From NCBI GenBank assembly GCA_037176705.1, contig CM073885.1, positions 161,066,290 to 161,130,289 of the forward strand: 64,000 nucleotides of DNA, written 5' to 3'. The DNA comes from Molossus alvarezi. Lineage: Eukaryota > Chordata > Mammalia > Chiroptera > Molossidae. The position numbers and the translations under genes are program-made. This document shows, piece by piece, positions 42,425-53,586 of this stretch; the first letter of the stretch is position 1, and each line of letters opens with the position of its first letter. The notes below the pieces were generated by a model. That model saw nothing but the letters and a program-made list of their open reading frames with translations. It was not told the origin of the DNA and did no database searches.

Positions 42425-42650
42425 CAGCATGGTGTCCTGGAAGGAACAATGGCCCGGGAGGAAGCTAGATGGCAGGTTCCAGTTCTGTCTCTTCTTAGCA
42501 GCTGGGAAAGCTATGTAAACTCTTCAGACCTTGGTCTCTTGATTTGAAAAAATAGCATTAATAAAACATAATGCATAGTGTTGTGATGATTAAATATGAT
42601 ACTGGAGGTGAAGTATTTAATATGTGCCTGAATTAATTAGGTGTTAAAGA
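42425..42650 (+). mobile_element. MIR SINE, full length
   Basis: 'agcatggtgtcctggaagga', 'gcaggttccagttctgtctc', 'tcttgatttgaaaaaatagc', 'tgttgtgatgattaaatatg' and 'gtatttaatatgtgcctgaa' follow MIR in sense orientation. Confidence 0.75.
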
Positions 42651-42772
42651 AATAATATTTCCTCCCCTTCTTGACTCTCCTCTTCCCAGTAATTAGATGA
42701 GCAGGATTTCATCAGGATATGAAGTGCTTACTATGGAGAAAAAAAAACAATTTTTAAGAAGTGTTGATTGTT

Positions 42773-42980
42773 GCCCAGCTGGCATGGCTCAGTGCATTGA
42801 GCATGGTCCCATGCACCTAGAGGTCACTGGTTTGATTCCTGTTCAGGGCACATGCCCAGGCTGTGGGCTTGATCCCCATTATGGGGTGTGCAGGAGGCAG
42901 CCAGTCAATGTTTCTGTCTCATCGATGTTTCTTTCTTTCTCCCTCTCTCCTTTTCTCTCTATCTAAAAAAATAATAATAG
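42773..42980 (+). mobile_element. Ves-type tRNA SINE, 'aatcaataaa'-class subfamily
   Basis: 'gcccagctggcatggctcag', 'tgagcatggtcccatgcacc', 'ctggtttgattcctgttcag', 'caggaggcagccagtcaatg', CT-rich end and an A-rich tail without 'gaggat'. An imperfect duplication is visible: 'aagaagtgttgatt' (42756-42769) / 'aagagatgtagatt' (42992-43005), with similar 'aatttttaa' before each. Confidence 0.9.
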
Positions 42981-43147
42981 TAATTTTTAAAAAGAGATGT
43001 AGATTATTTATTGTTTATATGCAAATATGATTGTCATTTAAAATAAGTCATGTCTAGTCATTGCTGATGATATTGAAAAACCTTTTCTTGGTAGTGCTAT
43101 ATTAGCTAGCAGTTGCTTGAGTTACAGGGAGCTTTAAAAAAGTTAAG

Positions 43148-43370
43148 GCCCTGGCCAGGTGGCTCAGTTGGTTGGAGCATCGTCTCGCACACCAAAAGGT
43201 TACATGTTCCATTCCCAGTCAGGGCACATACCTAAGTTGTGGGTTCAATCCCCAGTAGAGGCACATACGGGAGGCAACCTATTAATGTTTCTCTTTCACA
43301 TCAGTGTTTCTCTCTCCCTTCCTCTCTCTCTAAAACCAATAAAAACATATCCTCGAGTAAAGATTAACAA
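43148..43370 (+). mobile_element. tRNA SINE, 'cagttggttggag' head
   Basis: 'gccctggccaggtggctcag', 'ttggttggagcatcgtctcg', 'gttccattcccagtcagggc', 'gtgggttcaatccccagtag', CT-rich end and 'acatatcctcgagtaaagat'. The head is of the 'gttggttagagcatcg' type while the tail is of the 'cctcgggtgaggat' type. Confidence 0.9.
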
Positions 43371-45552
43371 ATTATTAAGGGCATCTTTCTTTGACTAAAC
43401 TTTATAGAATATATAGAGTGTCAACTAATTCTGGGTAATCTCCACCCCTTGTCTACAGGATTTGCTATATTAGAGACTTCTGTGGGATCTGGGTTAAATC
43501 ATCTAAGACTAGTTCCTTGAAGTCAAGACCTGAAGGCTTTTCTATTATACAGCCTCCCATCACTCAGCCTCCTGTGGTTAGCCATGACTTACCAGTGTTA
43601 TCTTCTTAAAAACCCTCCTGCCCTGTGTGAATCTCCTCCTCTCCTCCAGTTCAGCTGTGTGCAACAATAAGCAAACAAACAAATTACTGGACACTTTCCG
43701 GACTCCAATAAATTTTAAGGAGGGAGATCTAGTTCTACAACCAAACATGCACGTAGATCAATCCAACACCCCTGCTGGACGAGACATTTCCTCCTCTGTG
43801 TGCTCATTAGGCATGAACTGTGAAATCATTCATCCCCAGGGGCATTACACCAGGGCACAGAAGTGCTGTTGTCTGATAGCAGTTTGTAGCCTTCACAGTA
43901 TCTGTGATGTCTTCCCAACTGTTGGTTTTGATCGCTGTTGCTTTTTCATCTGTGTATTTCCAACATTTCAGCCATGAAGCAGCTGATAATTTGTCTCGTT
44001 GAAGACCCAGGTCTGAAACACATACACTGTCTGATTCTAATCATCAGGTTCTGAACAGCTATAAGTCTGGAGCACAGAACTTAGGTCAAGGGGCAGTTGG
44101 CATGCCCTTGAGGCATTCTGCCACCCTCCCGTCTTCCACTGCTTCCTATTTTGCTCTTTCCCCTGAAACCTCATTCTATAGCATGAACCCTTACAATACT
44201 CCTTGACCACCATTCTACTAACTACCCAAGTATGTTGTTGATGTTGGGGTACTTCATATACAAAATATAAAGGGAAGTTTTATTTATATATTTTTAAAGG
44301 GAAGTTTTAATGATCCAACTCATACGGGGCTACTTCCAGTCTTCCAACACCTGCATTATTAGAGATTTCAATTTGACCATTTGGATGGTCATAATAGGAT
44401 CAAGAAAAACCCATGAAGATGGTGTACTCTTTACCTCAAACCGCCCATCACTTTATCCCCTACCCAACAGCCGCCCTTGGACAAGGCAAGACACCATCAA
44501 CCATATCACCCCCCTTGGGAGATCTTTCCCATCATGGATACCATACACTATCTGACCTCGGGCCCCAGTGATATTTAGTTTTGGAGAGTATATTTAAGGT
44601 CCTTTGTGTTTAATTTCAATCATACCACCACAAAACCAACCATACCTGAGGAATACTACATTTCTTGCAGACAACCCAATGGAGCGAGTTCTTCACTACC
44701 TAGAACACCTCCTTTCATACAAAGGTGCTTCCAAGATTCAGCCCATCAAACTCCTTGCAGCCTTTGCCTCACATCGACAACCCAGCATGCAGGTCACCCC
44801 CCACTCCCAGTCTACGAAAGGGATTGTAAGAAGCGTACCAGTCAGCAAGATCACCAGGGAAGGGACATGAATAAAAGATACTGCCTGGCATGAACATCTG
44901 AGCCAAGAGATGGGAGGCACCCTAGGCGTCTGGGAAGCTGTAGAGGGGTATAGAGTATCCTCACAGAGCAAGCCCTGTCCTTCTTTCTTTTCTACTATTG
45001 TTATTTTTCTTTAATTCTTATTCTTTGGTTCTTTCTCTCTTTTTCTTCATATAAATTATAAACAAATGTATTTATTTTTCTAGTACTCGGTATCCTTAGC
45101 TATACTTTATGAAGACTTACATTGAAGAAACAAACCTCATGACTGGGAGGTGCAGAGTTAGGGAAGGACAGAAAGCTATTTTCCAGAAGCATGTTTCATT
45201 ACTTTTATGACTCAAATATCTCCATCTCACCTCATTTTCCTTTAAGACTAAATATGTAGCAGACTGAAATGTACTGATATGGGATGTCGGGGGTGGGGTG
45301 TGTAATGAGTGCAGACAAAAAGAAGCATATTAGAATAGTTTCCTGTCTTCTAAAAAAAAAATCCTCCCCTTTCCCAAAATAACTGATAACCTATCCTTTG
45401 TGGTGATGGTTGTGGTGCTGCTTCTACTGTTGCCAAAGGCCTACTCGGCATCTTGCTGAAAATTCGAGCTTCCTAGGTCTGGACAGCAAATGTGGACGGT
45501 TGCATGTCGGGGGAATGCCACTGAGGCTCCAAAAGCACTAGGCTTATTAAAA
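43371..45552. other. 2.2-kb stretch with no identified repeat or gene
   Basis: This is one of the longest plain stretches. Two overlapping ORFs of 88 and 95 codons (44604-44893) and others nearby show no domain. T-rich at 44980-45060. It could be old unrecognised repeat or single-copy DNA. Confidence 0.4.
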
Positions 45553-45560
45553 CAAGTCCA

Positions 45561-45814
45561 GCCCTGGCCAGTTTGGCTCAGCGATTAGAGCATCGGCCTG
45601 AGGTCCAGAGAGACCTGGGTTCAGTTCCCGCTAAGGGCACGTACCTCGGTGGCAGTTTGTCCCCAGCCCTGGTTGGGTCATGCGGGTGGCAGCCACTCGA
45701 TGTGTCCTTTTCACATCGATGTTTCTTTCTTTCTCTCTCTCTTCCTCTCTCTCCCTCCCACTCTATCTGAACAAAAAATGAAAAAATGTCCTCGGGTGAG
45801 GATTAAAAAAAAAA
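45561..45814 (+). mobile_element. Ves-type tRNA SINE, young subfamily
   Basis: Full-length: 'gccctggccagtttggctca', 'gggttcagttcccgctaagg', 'ggcagccactcgatgtgtcc', 'gaacaaaaaatgaaaaaatg' and 'tcctcgggtgaggat'. A short duplication 'caagtcca' (45553-45560) / 'caaatcca' (45816-45823) flanks it. Confidence 0.95.
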
Positions 45815-45864
45815 TCAAATCCACTCCAACTCACAAAATGTTAAACTTAATAATATTTTAGATT

Positions 45865-46083
45865 AAAAAATTTTTTTTTTCTTTATTGATTTTAGAGAGA
45901 GAGAGAGGAAGAGGAAGAGAGAGATAGAAACATTGTTGAGAGAGAACATAGATTGGCCCACCTCCTACATGCTCCCCACTGGGGATCTGGCCACAACCTG
46001 CGCATGTGCCCTGACTGGGAATCGAACCGGCGACCTCTAGGTGCATGAGTCAATGCTCAACCAGTGAGCCACACCAGCCAGGC
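45865..46083 (-). mobile_element. Ves-type tRNA SINE, 'aatcaataaa'-class subfamily
   Basis: Minus copy: 'tttctttattgattttagag', 'agagaacatagattggccca', 'caacctgcgcatgtgccctg' and 'tcaaccagtgagccacacca'. A perfect 11-bp duplication 'tattttagatt' flanks it (45854-45864 and 46084-46094). It lies only 50 bp from the opposite-strand SINE at 45561. Confidence 0.95.
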
Positions 46084-46094
46084 TATTTTAGATT

Positions 46095-46484
46095 TTTAAT
46101 TTTCCAAAGAATACTTTCGAATTAAGAAGAATGAGGTTATGTGAATCCTGCATTGTGCCCAGAATAGCATAACCACAGTTATTATATTTGGCCTATTCTT
46201 CCAGGTATTGCTTGGAACTTTGAGGACATTATCCAAACAAAGTTGAAACTTCTAACTTCCCAAGACCTCATTTGCACCAAATTCAGCCCAACTAAATTGG
46301 CCCTAAATTGTGTTGCCTCTTCCTATCTACATGGCCATCAGAATCTCATTGTTCTGTTGATCTCAACTATATATTCAGAAGAAAGCAGTCTTATTAAACA
46401 TTCATCATAAAGAATAAATGATTAATCGACTTGAACCTTCCCGAGAGAATTTTTATTTTAAGGAGGAAGTTGTTCATATAAATC
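46095..46484. other. No recognisable feature
   Basis: Unrecognised AT-leaning sequence. Confidence 0.4.
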
Positions 46485-46560
46485 GATGTCTAATGACTGG
46501 AATTTCAGCATTCATTGAAGATTTATTACATGTTGGTCACAGTCCTTTGTGGCAAAGCCA
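46485..46560 (-). mobile_element. L2 LINE 3' end fragment
   Basis: 'tcagcattcattgaagattt' and 'attacatgttggtcacagtc' resemble the antisense L2 3' terminus. Short and diverged. Confidence 0.45.
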
Positions 46561-47759
46561 CAAAATTAAGACAAGCAACCTTACAAATACAAAGAAATCC
46601 TTCCCAGTACTTCTTTCTTTCACTCTCTCTCTAACCGCAGCCACCAACTCCCACCTCATTCAACTGTCCACCCCAGAGTCTACCATCACCCAGTCTTCTC
46701 ATCAAGTCCTAGTCTCCTTCATTCAATGCTGAACTCGGAGAGGATGTTCAGAAGGTGCATCTTTCCACTCATGCATCTGGTAGTTTTCTCTGTCTGTTTC
46801 CACACGTATGCCAAGCCACCAAAAGCACCTGACTTCCAGTATACTCACCTCCAAAGAACAGAGTTTAAAGACAATAATAATTTGGATATTAACTTTTTTC
46901 CCCATCCCCTCCTTATATCTTCCTCTCCTGATTTAGAAAAGTGTTCTAATCCAAAGTAGGTCTTTTCCCCCTTAAATTGTTTTTTTATATGAAATATTTT
47001 CAGATAATAAAACACTTCACTGGATTATTTACAAAGAAAACTTTTCCATTTAAGATTTATTAATGTAATTCAACTTAAACCAGAGTTTTCACCCATGTTT
47101 TGGTAACATAGGCTTGAAGTATGAAGGGTAAGCGTACCTTCCAGCTGAAAAAGCAGGGTTTACACAGTGGGCTGTGTTGAGATGAGCAGTGTTTAAAGGT
47201 CCTCAGCATTAGACTTCCTCCCCAGACGAATGCATATGCCCTCCTGATTTAATTTGGTCTGTTGGAGAATTTTTTCCCCCTAAATATTCCATGGCATTTT
47301 GGGAGTGGGGAACACTAAACCTGCCTGGGATTTACATTTGCTCTGGACTGACTTCTGAGAAACTGAAATCCAAATGCCCTCACAGATGGAATGGCCACAT
47401 GGAGGAGCAGAAAAGCAACTCAAGAAAGTGAAGACACTAGTGTTCAAGAATCTGGGCTCTTTCCTGGAAAGGGGTATTTGCCTTGGTACATTAGTGACCT
47501 CAGTTTATGCTTTTCCCCTAGAGAATAATTATTAAAGGTTCACAGTATGGATCTTGTCTCGCAACCCTTTTGTTCCCTTTGATGAGTCCATCCATCTTGG
47601 TCTGAAATCCTTTCCTCTCCTTTGAAGAAATTAAGGAAACTTCCAAGGGCAATGAATCTGTCAACTCAGCGATCTTGAAACACACCCTCCTCAATCCTTC
47701 TGATGAGTCAGTGTCACTGTGAGCAGCCCATTTGCAGAAACCACGTCTGCATCTGTGCA
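46561..47759. other. No recognisable feature
   Basis: About 1.2 kb with no repeat or coding region that I can identify. Confidence 0.4.
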
Positions 47760-47825
47760 CTTTGGCACCCCCATTGCCTAGCACCATATCTAGTACACAG
47801 TAGGCATTCAATGCCTCTTAAATAA
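47760..47825 (+). mobile_element. L2 LINE 3' end fragment
   Basis: 'ccccattgcctagcaccata' and 'cacagtaggcattcaatgcc' match the sense L2 3' terminus (ccccagcgcctagcacagtgcctggcacatagtaggtgctcaat). Confidence 0.6.
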
Positions 47826-48176
47826 GCGAATAAACTGAGGTCTAACGTGACAACATGGGTAAGAGCCCCTGGAGCCTCAGAGCCCAAAGTAGATGAGCGG
47901 AGCGGTGCCCCTGAACCCCAGACAGAAGTGCTGCCTTAGCAAGTGCACTCCTGCCCAGACAGAAGACCAGCTCTTTCTCTCCCTGCCTCTCTTCAACACT
48001 TACCCTCCCTGACCGTGTCGCTTTCATCCAACTTTTCTCCAGCGGGCTGCCGTTCTATATTGCTAATAAAAGGTTGGTAGAAGAAAAATACTGGGAAATA
48101 AAGCCAAATTAATTGAAAGATTAAGATGAAAAACATTTATAGTTGCTATTTTTCAATCTCACTCATTCAAACTGTA
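47826..48176. other. No recognisable feature
   Basis: Unrecognised sequence up to the TA target of the Tigger element. Confidence 0.4.
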
Positions 48177-48668
48177 CAGTAGTCCCTCCTTATCGGGTTT
48201 CACTTTTCATGGTTTCGGTGGCCTATGGTCAACTGCGGTCCAAACATGGAAAATAGAAAATTCCAGAAATAAACAGTTCATACGTTTTAAATTGCACACT
48301 GTTCTGCATAGCGGGATGAAATTTCCCACCGTCCCACTCCATCCTGTGTGGGTGTGAATCATCGCTCATTTCTCCAGCGTCTCCACGCGGTGCATGCTCC
48401 TCGCCCCTTGGTCACCGAGTAGCCATTTCTGTTAACAGACCAACTGACTCAGCATCACAGTGCTTGTGTCCAAGTAACCCTCATTTTACTTAATAATGAC
48501 CCCAAAGCACAACAGTAGTGATGCTGGTAATTCAGATCTGCCAAAGAGAAGCCACAAAGTGTGTGTGTGTATAGGAAAAACACAGTGTATGCAGGGTTTG
48601 GTACTATCTGCAGTTTCAGGCATTCACCAGGGGTCTTGAAACAATCCCTGCAGATAAGAGGTCAACTG
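48177..48668 (+). mobile_element. Tigger-type (TcMar) nonautonomous DNA transposon, complete
   Basis: Starts 'cagtagtccctccttatcgg' and ends 'ccctgcagataagaggtcaactg', imperfect inverted termini of the Tigger family with 'cagtagtccccccttatccg' ends. TA flanks both sides (48175-48176 and 48669-48670). 'aaaacacagtgtatgcaggg' and 'actatctgcagtttcaggca' match the subterminal region. It has no transposase ORF. A second copy begins at 63591. Confidence 0.88.
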
Positions 48669-48670
48669 TA

Positions 48671-49068
48671 ACTTCCATTACAAGATTCTTCCAAAATTCC
48701 AGAAGGACTGCTTGGAGGGAGGAGGCAGAGTAGACACTGCATTGCACCCAGCAGGAGTCTGTGCAGGGCGGAGGGTCCCCCGGGAGGAGCGCAGGATGGG
48801 GCACAGTGCCATGCTCGGGGGAGGTGAACAAAGCAGGGGTGGTTACCAGTAGGAAGACAGAGGGAAAGAATCTGAGCAGCTCTGGTCAAGGAGAGATTTG
48901 AGGGGAAGGAAAGTCTAAATATGCTGTGACATGTTGTGTGAACCATCCCTTCAAGAACAACCACAGCAAAGTCTTCTTCATTCTTCAAGGCTGATGGCTA
49001 TTGATTTGTGTTCAGTGGACTGGCCCTAGAAACAGCCAATGATACTTTATTAATATTACTATCAAAAT
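48671..49068. other. No recognisable feature
   Basis: Unrecognised sequence with short ORFs on the minus strand that have no domain. Confidence 0.35.
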
Positions 49069-49078
49069 AGCCAAAGAG

Positions 49079-49316
49079 CACTAGTCAGTTTGACTCAGCG
49101 GTTAGACCGAGGGATCGTAGGTTCAATTCCCGGTCAAGGGCATGTACCTGGGTTTCGGGTTTGATCCCTGGCCTCTGTAGAAGTCATCTGGGAAGCATCC
49201 AATGGATGTGTCTCTTTCACACCGATGTTTCTCTCTTTTTCTCCCTCTCTCCCTTCCACTCTATCTAAAAATCAATGGAAAATATCCTCGGGTGAGGATT
49301 AACAACAACAACCAAC
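49079..49316 (+). mobile_element. Ves-type tRNA SINE, older copy
   Basis: Decayed head 'cactagtcagtttgactcag', 'taggttcaattcccggtcaa', 'aatggatgtgtctctttcac', 'aaaaatcaatggaaaatatc', 'ctcgggtgaggattaacaac'. A perfect 10-bp duplication 'agccaaagag' flanks it (49069-49078 and 49317-49326). Part of the A-box region is deleted ('ggttagaccgagggatcg'). Confidence 0.92.
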
Positions 49317-49424
49317 AGCCAAAGAGAGACAGCTAAAGTGAGAAGTGGGGAAAAAGAAGGGGCCGGAGAATCCTCTATAAAAGCTATAATTCCCAAATAT
49401 TTGCTTTAATGGGCCATGAAATTT

Positions 49425-49635
49425 TTACTTTATTTTATTTTATTGATTTTAAAGAGAGAGAAAGAGAGAGAGAATGAGAGAGGAAGGGAGAGAGAGAGAG
49501 AAACATCGATTTGTTGTTTCACTTATTGATACTTTTATCAGTTGTTCTCATATGTGCTCTGACCTGGGATGGAACCCAAAACGTTGGCATTTCGGGACAA
49601 CACTCCAACCAACCGAGCTACCTGGCTGGAGCATC
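49425..49635 (-). mobile_element. tRNA SINE, 'cagttggttagag' subfamily
   Basis: Minus copy: (TTTTA)n tail, 'ttattgattttaaagagaga', 'catcgatttgttgtttcact', 'tattgatacttttatcagtt', 'caaccaaccgagctacctgg'. It has the same body as the plus-strand SINE at 16569. A perfect 16-bp duplication 'atgggccatgaaattt' flanks it (49409-49424 and 49636-49651). Confidence 0.94.
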
Positions 49636-49651
49636 ATGGGCCATGAAATTT

Positions 49652-50697
49652 CAAAAAGGTTTTTGAATCTAACTTCTAAAGTCTGCCAAGGGAAGGCACG
49701 GGGGCGAGGGCGGGGTATGTGTGACTGCCCTATTTTATTAGCACCATCATAACAGAAAGTTGAACACCAAAAAAGTGGAAAATACGTACTTTTAAAATAA
49801 AATGCTACCTTTAAATTTGAATATATTTGGCTTTGGTGGAAACTTCCTTACCCTTGTTCTTATTTTTCCCGTTTCATCATGGAACAATGAGAAATTCTTC
49901 ATAGGTCCCCAGACCAGTGTTTATGAACAGCTGTCCTGGAGGCCCCGGGGCACACAGGCTTCCAAGAACTCTGACGAAATGTATGGACCCACTCTCAAGA
50001 AGATGTGCATATGCACACATGCTTTTGCAAGAACTTCAGAGAGTTTGTCTCTAAGATAAGCACTTAGCTCCAGAGAACCCTTTGCATTGATAGAGATCTG
50101 TCGTTTGAATCGAACATGCCGCGGCCAGTGGTCTCAGTAATCTCAACTTCATTTTATAGCAGTGAGTGCTGGGGCATGGCAGTCCGGTCACTTACAGTCT
50201 CTCACCCTGTGAGTTGGTGGCAGCCCAAGGAATACAATTCACATGGCCTAAGTTCAACATTGGCTTAGCCAAACTATTTAACACTCCTAGAATATAACCC
50301 AGGGCAAATGATATTTCCACAGTACAGAAAAGCAAGTCAGCAAATCCACTTTCTCTCTCCCCCGGAGTCAGGAGTGGGGATTGGGAGCAGGGGGAGGAGT
50401 AATTGGAAACAGTGTCACTGGCGACAGAACAAAAGCAAGGCACTGTGCCAGGACAGAACGATCATTCAGTACGTTTTTAAAAGAAAGAGGGAGCTGACTA
50501 AATGAGACAGCTTCCTTCATCTCACTTAACCTGGGGGAGGGAAAAACAGGAAACCATTCCTATTAACCCTAATACAATTAACATCCTAATAATATGTGAA
50601 AATCCTGAGTTCAGCTGCTACCCACCAGCCTATGATAATATACGTGGGAACTTCAAGCTCACACATGAATAAGTGATAGCAAATGTAAAGCTTTATT
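49652..50697. other. No recognisable feature
   Basis: About 1 kb of single-copy-looking DNA. Confidence 0.4.
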
Positions 50698-50711
50698 GTT
50701 TCTGCACATTT

Positions 50712-50960
50712 TTTTTAATCCTCAGCCGAGGATATTTTTTTATTTATCTGCAGACAGAGTGGGAAGGAGATAGAGGGAGAGAGGGAGAGGGAAAGAAACA
50801 TTGCCGTGAGAGGGACACATTGACTGGTTGCCTCCCGCACGACCCCGACCAGGGCTGGGGACAAACCACAACTGAGGTACGTGCCCTTGGCCAGAATCAA
50901 ACCAGTGACTCATTGGTCCATGGGCCAACGCTCTAACCCCTGAGCAAACCAACCGTGGCA
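50712..50960 (-). mobile_element. Ves-type tRNA SINE, full length
   Basis: Minus copy: 'taatcctcagccgaggatat', 'gactggttgcctcccgcacg', 'ctgaggtacgtgcccttggc', 'gccaacgctctaacccctga'. A perfect 14-bp duplication 'gtttctgcacattt' flanks it (50698-50711 and 50961-50974). Confidence 0.96.
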
Positions 50961-51248
50961 GTTTCTGCACATTTGAATGCTTTTTGGAAGGGAGGGGAGG
51001 CAAATTATACTCCTGCCTCCCAGAACCTTTTTGATCCTAAGGTTAAGAACTCTTGAGTTCTTAGTTACTTAGCACAGACTAAAGTCAGATTTAAATACAA
51101 ACATGATGAACAAAATATAGTCATATAGAAATATACTAGATTATAATTAATGAAAGTCTATTGAACTAGAATTTTTCTGCACCACACTTAAATGATAAAA
51201 TCACAAGAAAACCAATACTTATGGGAGGTCTGCTATATATCATGCTTT

Positions 51249-51450
51249 GTTTTTTTAATCCTCACCCCAGGATATTTTTCTATTGGTTTTAGAGAGAGAA
51301 CAAAGGTGATAGAGATATCAGTTGCCTCCCTCATGCACCCTGAACGGTGATCGAACCCACAACATAGGCATGTGTCCTGACCTGGAATCAAACCGCAACC
51401 TTTTGGTGCAATGGCCGATGCTCCAACAAATTAAGCCACCTGGCCAGGGC
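51249..51450 (-). mobile_element. Ves-type tRNA SINE, older copy
   Basis: Minus copy: 'taatcctcaccccaggatat', 'atatcagttgcctccctcat', 'gtgtcctgacctggaatcaa', 'aattaagccacctggccagg'. An imperfect 15-bp duplication is visible (51234-51248 'tatatatcatgcttt' and 51451-51465 'aatatattatccttt'). Confidence 0.9.
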
Positions 51451-51465
51451 AATATATTATCCTTT

Positions 51466-53305
51466 CTTGATCATAACTGGTTTATTCTCCCAAAAGTTCC
51501 CGTCAGATATATGGTATAATTCACAAAACGGCCCACTGTTCCTTCCACTGACACTAGTCGAGAGTTTGTACTCCCCAGGGCCTGAACCTAGAAAAGGTAG
51601 ACTTTGTGACCTGGCCAGCAATTCTGGCTAAGGTGTTAGTGACTTCATACCTTACTCCTCTCAGGCGTATGTATATTCCCAAAGATAATCCTAGAAAGTG
51701 CATTGCTTGATTTATTAAAACCGACTTCTGATGGTATAATTTCACCTAAGACAACACCTAGATAGAGAAGATACTTAGAGAGGAAGGAAACTTTCCCTGC
51801 ACACGTTAAGTCTTGCTGCGGTAGATATTATTTTTGATATCTGGAATTAGCCCTGGCACTGCTAGTTCTTACTATGACCAATGAGATGATTGTTTGTGTA
51901 TACACATAAGGGTGTCATAAATAAGGCAGATTTTTATAAGCTTAGCTTTTCGTGTCTTTAAGTTTTGTTATATAGTGTTTTCATTTTTTTCTCTCTCCTC
52001 AATACTGGTTATTACTGTTTAAACATTTTGTTACTAATTTCCATAAAAGACTTATTTTCTATGTGATTTGCTGTATCATAGTTTTTGTACAGGCTAAGAA
52101 AGGTTTATTCCCTGAAGGATAGGAGGTTAAATGTACATCTATTGATATATCCCTATGATTGCTAACATTGTTCCATATTATTATTGGACTCTATTTATTC
52201 TAGTTAATGACAATAATGTTTCAATTTTTCTTTATATTTTTAAATGGTTTTTGCTTTATGTATTTTTATGTTAGGTTATTTACTACATACAGTTTCCTAG
52301 CTTATTGTTACTGTGGATTCTAGGTCCTTTTCCAATATGCTTTGACCTTCTTAATCCTTTATGAGTCTTTTTTGCCATGAACTCAGTGTGCAGTCCACAG
52401 ATGTAGACTCCACCTTTGAATCCTTCAAATGCTGGCTGACTCCTGCTTCTTGTTCTTCTCTGTCCTTTCTCCACTGTCAACACACATTCTTGTAATTTTT
52501 GTCCTCCTCACTCATCCTCTCTATCCAGACTCAAAACATTCTTTTGTTCCAGTAACAAATACCTACGCTGTAATTAGCCAGGTTCCTGGCCTCAAGTTGC
52601 TGAGGACCTCAAGCTGTGTAAACATCCATACCCGAGCACTCAGTCAAGTCCCCGGTCACCTTCATCAGAGGAAGATATGGGGCATTGGCTCCATTGTGCT
52701 TTGAGTGGGGCAGTCCCCCATTCTGATCTCCAAATGGAGTAGCAGATCCAAGTGCACAGCTCCCCACCCAGTTCCTAGTGCGGCTCTATCGTACCAAGCT
52801 GGGTCCTGACCTCCTCAGTTGCCCAGGTTTGTGCAATTCTGAATCAATGGGGTCTTTCTGAACAGTCTCTCCCGCTGTGTGCTTCTAGCAGCCTCTGCCC
52901 ATTGTGCTTCATGCTGGAAGGCTATACTTCCCAGAGGCACTGAGCTACACAGTTTCTGTCCCCATCGCCCACCAACACACACACACATGCCCTACACTCC
53001 CCATTTCTCTTTCCTCTTCTGTTGTTTTCTGAAAATCACAAGATGCTTATGCCAGTATAATTATGTTAGCAGGGAGAACTAGGGGCTAGGACTCTGGGCA
53101 CCTCTAAAGCATTCCACAGAGAAAAAAAGTGCTATGACCCTTTTTATGCTTTATTCAGAATTGAGTCTGTGAGCCTGGGGTTATACAAAGGAGGGACCGC
53201 GTGTCTTTCTATGTTCTTTCACGGGGTAGGGCTTCTTTGTTTCATAACATTAAACATGTTTGTTTAACTTTGATTCCATCGGCCTTTCTAATAGTGGAAA
53301 TTTCT
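51466..53305. other. 1.8-kb stretch with no identified repeat or gene
   Basis: 51840-52300 is AT-rich. No SINE, L1 or MIR is recognised. A very short (CA)n lies near 52972-52987. Confidence 0.4.
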
Positions 53306-53322
53306 CCCAGATTCTGTTTCTT

Positions 53323-53569
53323 CTTTTTTTGTTGTTTTAATATGTTTTTATTGATTTTTAGAGACGAAGGGAGAGAGAGATGGAAACATCAATGTGAGAG
53401 AGAAATATCGATCGGCTGCCTCCTGCATACCTGCCACTGTGGTTTGACTTCCGGTCAGGACGCATACCTAGGTTGTGGGTTCGATCATATTGTGTGCCCT
53501 GACCAGGAATCCAACTGGGACCTCTCAGTCATGGGACGACGCTCAGTCCACTGAGCCACACCAGCTGGG
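53323..53569 (-). mobile_element. Ves-type tRNA SINE with an internal inverted duplication
   Basis: Minus copy: 'tatgtttttattgattttta', 'tcgatcggctgcctcctgca', then 53442-53486 reads in the opposite (sense) direction ('ggtcaggacgcatacctagg', 'ttgtgggttcgatc'), then returns to antisense 'gccctgaccaggaatccaac' and 'ccactgagccacaccagctg'. A perfect 17-bp duplication 'cccagattctgtttctt' flanks it (53306-53322 and 53570-53586). Confidence 0.92.
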
Positions 53570-53586
53570 CCCAGATTCTGTTTCTT

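Noticed and set aside
44604..44893. Two overlapping ORFs of 88 and 95 codons as a small gene
   Set aside because: They are in different frames of the same DNA, without a recognisable domain or conserved start context.
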